A DNA stretch of 64,000 nt, from assembly GCA_050084515.1 (NCBI GenBank), contig CM114271.1, forward strand, positions 67,828,001 through 67,892,000, written 5' to 3'. The DNA comes from Blasia pusilla. Its lineage: Eukaryota; Marchantiophyta; Marchantiopsida; Blasiales. The notes beneath the pieces are model-generated. The model saw only the letters and a list, made by a program, of their open reading frames with translations. It was not told where the DNA came from and ran no database searches. The number at the start of each line of letters is the position of its first letter. Position 1 is the stretch's first letter. This document shows positions 60,124 to 64,000 of this stretch, in pieces. A program made the translations under genes and the position numbers.

Positions 60124-61298
60124 ATGGCTACTTCTTCGTCAGTTCGTGCTCGCCCTCCTCCGCTGGGTGAAGGGAAGTTAGATGAGTCTAACTATACGTT
60201 GTGGAAGTTCAAAATGAGAACTGTCCTCGAATCATTAGAGATCTGGGAAACGGCCACAGGGGTTGATTCAAATCCACAAGCTAGTTTGAGTTCTGCATGT
60301 TCATCTTCATCTGGGGATATCGATCCTGTTGTATTGTTGGCATGGAGACGCAGAAACCCTGATGCTCTATATGCGATTGTCACGAATGTAATTGATTCTG
60401 TCATGACTCTCATTCAACATACAATCACTGCTGCTGAGGCGTGGAACATTTTGAAGAATCAATATGAAACGAGGAATAAGACTCGGATTCAGAATCTGGA
60501 GAATCAGCTTACGTCCGAGAAATTTTCAAAGGAGAAAGCGCGGAGCAATTTTTGACAAGGATCAAGAATCTTCAAAATCAAATGGCGTCCGTAGGAATTT
60601 CAAAGTCTAGCGAAGATTTGGCACGTCGGTGCATAAGGATTTTGCCTCCAAGGTATGACAGTTTGGTCACTGCATTGAAAACTCAAGTAAGACCCACGCT
60701 GCTTAATTTTGAACAATTTAGTGCAATGTTGGTAGAAGAGGAAATGCGCTTCAAAGCAAGAGAGGGAAGTGATGCAGCATTTACTGCCAATGTACAGAGA
60801 GGTAGAAATCAGGATTACATTTCAAATGTCAAGAAGAAATTTCCAAGAAAAGCCTTCAAATGCTTTTATTGTGGTAAGCTAGGTCATCTTATCAAAGATT
60901 GTAGAAAGAGGAGTCAGGATAAGAAGAACGGTTGTTTAAGACCTAAGAGAGAGTCTGGAAATTTTGTAGAACTAGGAGAACATGAAGTAGATGCTTGGGT
61001 AGCAATAGAAGAGTTTTGCACACAGGCAAAACATTGCACTAAGTCAAAGAGTGAAGATGCATGGGTGATCGATAGTGGAGCATCTAGGCATATGACCAAT
61101 CATAAGGATTGGTATAGCTCCTTACAACCTCTACAGGACCCCATCGTTGTTACTGTTGGGAATAATGCAAAGTGCCCTGTAGAAGGGAAAGGCCCAATTT
61201 CTTTAGTCTCAAAAAAAGGAGATGAAAAGAAGTTAATCGATGTCTTTGACGCACTGCGAGTTGAAGCAAAATTTGGTTTCAGTGGCAGTATTATGTGA
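60124..61298 (+). pseudogene. Copia gag and protease, frameshifted
   Basis: Gag opens with MATSSSVRARPPP, then LDESNYTLWKFKMRTVLE and LIQHTITAAEAWNIL of the UBN2-type copia gag. A one-base shift near 60,530 moves the frame (first frame ends at 60555; second resumes FLTRIKNLQNQM). The CCHC zinc knuckle CFYCGKLGHLIKDC is at 60861-60902. The aspartic protease motif DSGASRHM starts at about 61071. A second shift near 61,240 separates this from the integrase frame. Confidence 0.9.
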
Positions 61299-62314
61299 TC
61301 GTGACCTAGAAGTTCGTTTCAAGAAAACTGGAACAGTCATTGAGGATGCCAATGGGAAAGTAGTGGGTGAAGGTATACGACGTGGAAATATCTATGAGTT
61401 GTATGCTTTCACGACAAGTGTAAGTACAGATCTTAGTAGCAGTAAGTTGTGGCATGAAAGATTTGGTCACCTAAGCTTCCCCTTACTAAGTCAGACGCAG
61501 AAATCTGGCATGGTTTCTGATTTACCAACAATTTCTGGAGTGTCGAATTCTTGTGAAGCTTGTATGATGGGCAAGCAACACCAACAACCATTTCCACAAG
61601 AGTCTAGCAATAGAGCAAAGGCTCCTCTAGAGTTGATACATGCTGACCTCTGTGGTAAAATTAGAGCAGTGGCATTAGGTGGTTCTTCCTACTTCTTTTT
61701 AGTTGTTGAGGATTATAGTAGGAAGATGTGGGTGTATTTCCTTCGTGATAAGGCAAGTGCTTTTGGAAAATTTAAAGTATGGCACAAGCTGGTTGAGAAT
61801 GAGACAGGAAAGAAGGTACAAAAGCTTCGCACCGATCGAGGAGGAGAATTCTTATCAACAGAATTCAACAAATATTTGGGGGAGCATGGAATCAAGCGAC
61901 AGTTAACCACGGCACATACACCACAACAAAATGGAGTTGTTGAGCGTCGAAACCGTATCGTGGTGGAGATGGCAAGATGTATGATGAAAGCAAAAGGTTT
62001 GACAAAAGGATTTTGGGCTGAAGGTGTTAATACTGCCGTATACATTCTAAATAGAAGTGGTACCAAGTCAGTGCAAGGCATGGCTCCTCATCAATCATAC
62101 TTAGGTAAGGTACCATTAGTCCAATATTTCAGGACTTTTGGTAGTGAGTGTTTTGTACATATTCCTGAAGCATCCAGGACCAAGCTAGAGTCCAAGAGCA
62201 GGAAGTGCATCTTTATGGGATACAGTGATGAGTCTAAAGCTTATCGCCTTTGGTGTTAGAGGCAAAGAAGATGCTTGTGAGTCGTGATGTGGTATTCCAG
62301 AAACAGCCTCGTTA
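61240..62314 (+). pseudogene. Copia integrase, frameshift/stop at the end
   Basis: The first part has the zinc-binding pre-integrase block (LWHERFGHLSFPLL, CEACMMGKQHQQPF). The catalytic core shows Asp in IHADLCG, Asp in KLRTDRGGEF and Glu in HTPQQNGVVERRNR, so the D,D,E triad is present. It is followed by the ARCMMKAKGL and ECFVHIPEASRTKLESKSRKCIFMGYS-type C-terminal region. The frame stops at 62257-62259. The normal continuation (MLVSRDVVFQ) is found in another frame and ends at a further stop at 62314. Confidence 0.92.
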
Positions 62315-64000
62315 AGTGGCGGATATCAGCGGTCCGTCCACATTATCATCAAACGAAGAGATAACCCACCAGAGCACACCACCAATGTTTACACCAGATC
62401 ATCAAGAAGAAGAATTTGGTGATGATTACAAAGAGCAACCTGCTCTTCCACTACGGTTGTCATACCCTAAGTGGATAAAGCAGCTCTTGGATGGTAAGGA
62501 TCCACCAGCAACTGATGAAGTTGTTACACATCCAAGGAGATCCAAGAGACTAGAGGAGCAGAATAGAGCTTCTGCACATCTCGTCAACATGGCCTTGATG
62601 ACAGAGGTCTTGAAGGTGGAAGAGCCATCATGCTTGGATGAGGCCCTTGCCCATCATCAATGGAGAGAGGCCATGCAGATGGAGATGGACGCTATTCAGA
62701 GAAATGAAACTTGGACTTTGGTTGAAAAGCCAAAGGACAGGAAGATAATACGCACCAAGTGGGTGTACAAGACCAAGTACAAGTCGGACGGTACATTGGA
62801 TAAATTCAAAGCGAGGTTGGTTGCACAAGGATGCTCACAAATCGAAGGTTTTGACTACTATGAGACTTTTGCTCCTACTGCAAGGATGATAATCATTCGA
62901 ATTGTTCTAGCGATTGCAGGAACAAGACGTTGGTCTGTATACCAATACGATGTGAAGTCTGCCTTTTTGAACGGGAGTCTCAAGAAGGAGGTATATGTTT
63001 CTCAACCACCAGGTTTTGAGACACCCGGATCAGAAGAGAAAGTTTGTTTACTTCATTGAGCATTGTATGGGTTGAAGCAAGCCCCAAGGGTATGGTATCA
63101 ACGAATAGATACATTCTTTCGAGAGAAGGGTCTCATCAAGAGTCTGTCAGAAGCAAATTTGTATGTGTTTTGCGAAGATGGGATGTATATGTTGATAGTC
63201 CTGTATGTGGATGATCTTATCATCATAGGAGACCACAATAAGAAAATAGAGGAAATGAAGGGAGTGTTGAAAGCTGAGTTTGAAATGTCAGATTTAGGTC
63301 TTCTGCACTACTTTATAGGGCTGGAAATTTGGCAACAGTCAGATTCTATTTTTCTCTCTCAACAAAAGTATGCTAGAGAAATCTTGAAGGCATTCGGGAT
63401 AATCGAGTGTAAGGCAGTGGTCTCGCCAATGGAGGTAGAGTTGAAACTCTCGATGGTGGATATTTCACCATTGGTAGATGAAAATTTGTACAGAAATCTT
63501 GTAGGCAGTTTGATATTTTTGTGTAACACTAGACTAGACATTAGCTTCGCTGTGGGAGTGTTGAGTAGGTTCTCAACTAAGCCTCGTGAGAACCATTGGA
63601 AGGCAGGGATGCGTGTGTTGAAGTACATCAAAGGCACTATCGAGTACGACATTACCTATGGAGCACGGACGGAAATGATAGGTTTTTGTGACTTGGATTG
63701 GGCAGGAGATTCAGATTCTCGAAGATCAGTTTCGGGTTATTGCTTCTTGGTAGGATCAGGTATGGTATCATGGGTCAGCAAGAAGAAACCTACAATGGCT
63801 CTTTCTTCTACCAAGGCAGAGTACAAGGCCGCTTGTTATGCTTCTTGTGAAGCAATATGGTTGAGATGGATATTGGAGGACATAGGAGAAGCACCAGAAA
63901 ATGCTATTGTAATGTGGTGTGAAAATCAGAGTTGCATTGCCATAGCACATAATCCTGTGTTTCATGCTCGTATGAAGCACATAGAGATCCAGTATCACTT
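62315..64000 (+). pseudogene. Copia reverse transcriptase and RNase H, stop at 63057, runs off the window
   Basis: The linker (LPLRLSYPKWIKQLL, RRSKRLEEQ) leads to RT_2: WREAMQMEMDAIQRNETW, KWVYKTKYKSDGTLDKFKAR, VAQGCSQIEGFDYYETFAPT, YDVKSAFLNGSL. A TGA at 63057-63059 replaces what is normally a Lys codon before ALYGLKQAPRVWY. The catalytic YVDD is at 63204-63215. RNase H follows: GFCDLDWAGDSDSRRSVSGY and MALSSTKAEYKAACYASCEA. The frame is open to the window edge. Confidence 0.92.

Larger units (their letters stand above)
59634..64000 (+). mobile_element. Ty1/copia retrotransposon, right end outside window
   Basis: It contains a 5' LTR (59634-60051), a primer-binding site, gag, protease, integrase, reverse transcriptase and RNase H in copia order (integrase before RT) on the plus strand. 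It is inserted in a gypsy element of opposite orientation. The 3' LTR lies past the window end, so target duplication and LTR age cannot be read. Frameshifts and stops make it non-autonomous. Confidence 0.92.

Overview
The window looks like nuclear DNA of a land plant. All four credible host genes are split by spliceosomal introns, mostly 70 to 900 bases, with GT/AG borders. Their products match plant-type TRAPPC11, INO80 and MYND-finger PDCD2 proteins. The transposons are Ty1/copia, Ty3/gypsy and PIF/Harbinger. Gene spacing is wide and the spacers are very AT-rich. A seedless plant (bryophyte or lycophyte) is my guess, but the sequence alone does not settle the lineage. All protein identities come from recalled family features, not from a search.

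Layout, left to right. From 1.4 to 2.6 kb, minus strand, lies a two-exon gene for an 86-residue uncharacterised plant protein with a 5' UTR intron. It is followed by a hairpin and two degenerate tandem-repeat fields (3.6-4.4 and 4.5-6.0 kb). A dead copia reverse-transcriptase fragment sits at 7.7-8.7 kb. A complete nine-exon TRAPPC11 gene (TRAPP tethering complex, 1210 residues) occupies 11.9-18.1 kb on the minus strand. From 18.6 to 27.1 kb there is AT-rich spacer with dispersed repeats. A decayed PIF/Harbinger transposon fills 27.13-30.65 kb with its Myb/SANT-like and transposase genes convergent. AT-rich spacer then runs to a 48-bp minisatellite at 33.5-34.0 kb. A complete 23-exon INO80 chromatin-remodeller gene (1794 residues) spans 34.5-46.6 kb on the plus strand. 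After another AT-rich spacer, a ~98-bp tandem repeat leads into a small three-exon gene (51.9-52.4 kb) whose last exon is also the 5' part of the PDCD2 reading frame (to 54.1 kb). The right end is a nested transposon. A minus-strand Ty3/gypsy element (55.2-59.63 kb), whose pol ends in a PHD finger, is interrupted by a plus-strand Ty1/copia element (59.63 kb to the window end).

The most interesting points are these. (1) In the small gene/PDCD2 locus, no methionine lies in the PDCD2 frame between 52,306 and the MYND finger. Skipping the 59-nt second exon of the small gene would fuse its N-terminus in frame to PDCD2, while including it makes the small protein. (2) The gypsy integrase tail carries a full C4HC3 PHD signature. 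(3) A 194-bp tandem duplication in INO80 creates a second, frame-breaking copy of an exon end with its own splice sites. (4) Local minisatellites lie just upstream of three of the four host genes.

The host genes are housekeeping genes (vesicle tethering, chromatin remodelling, ribosome-associated PDCD2 family). I see no functional linkage or operon-like logic between them.
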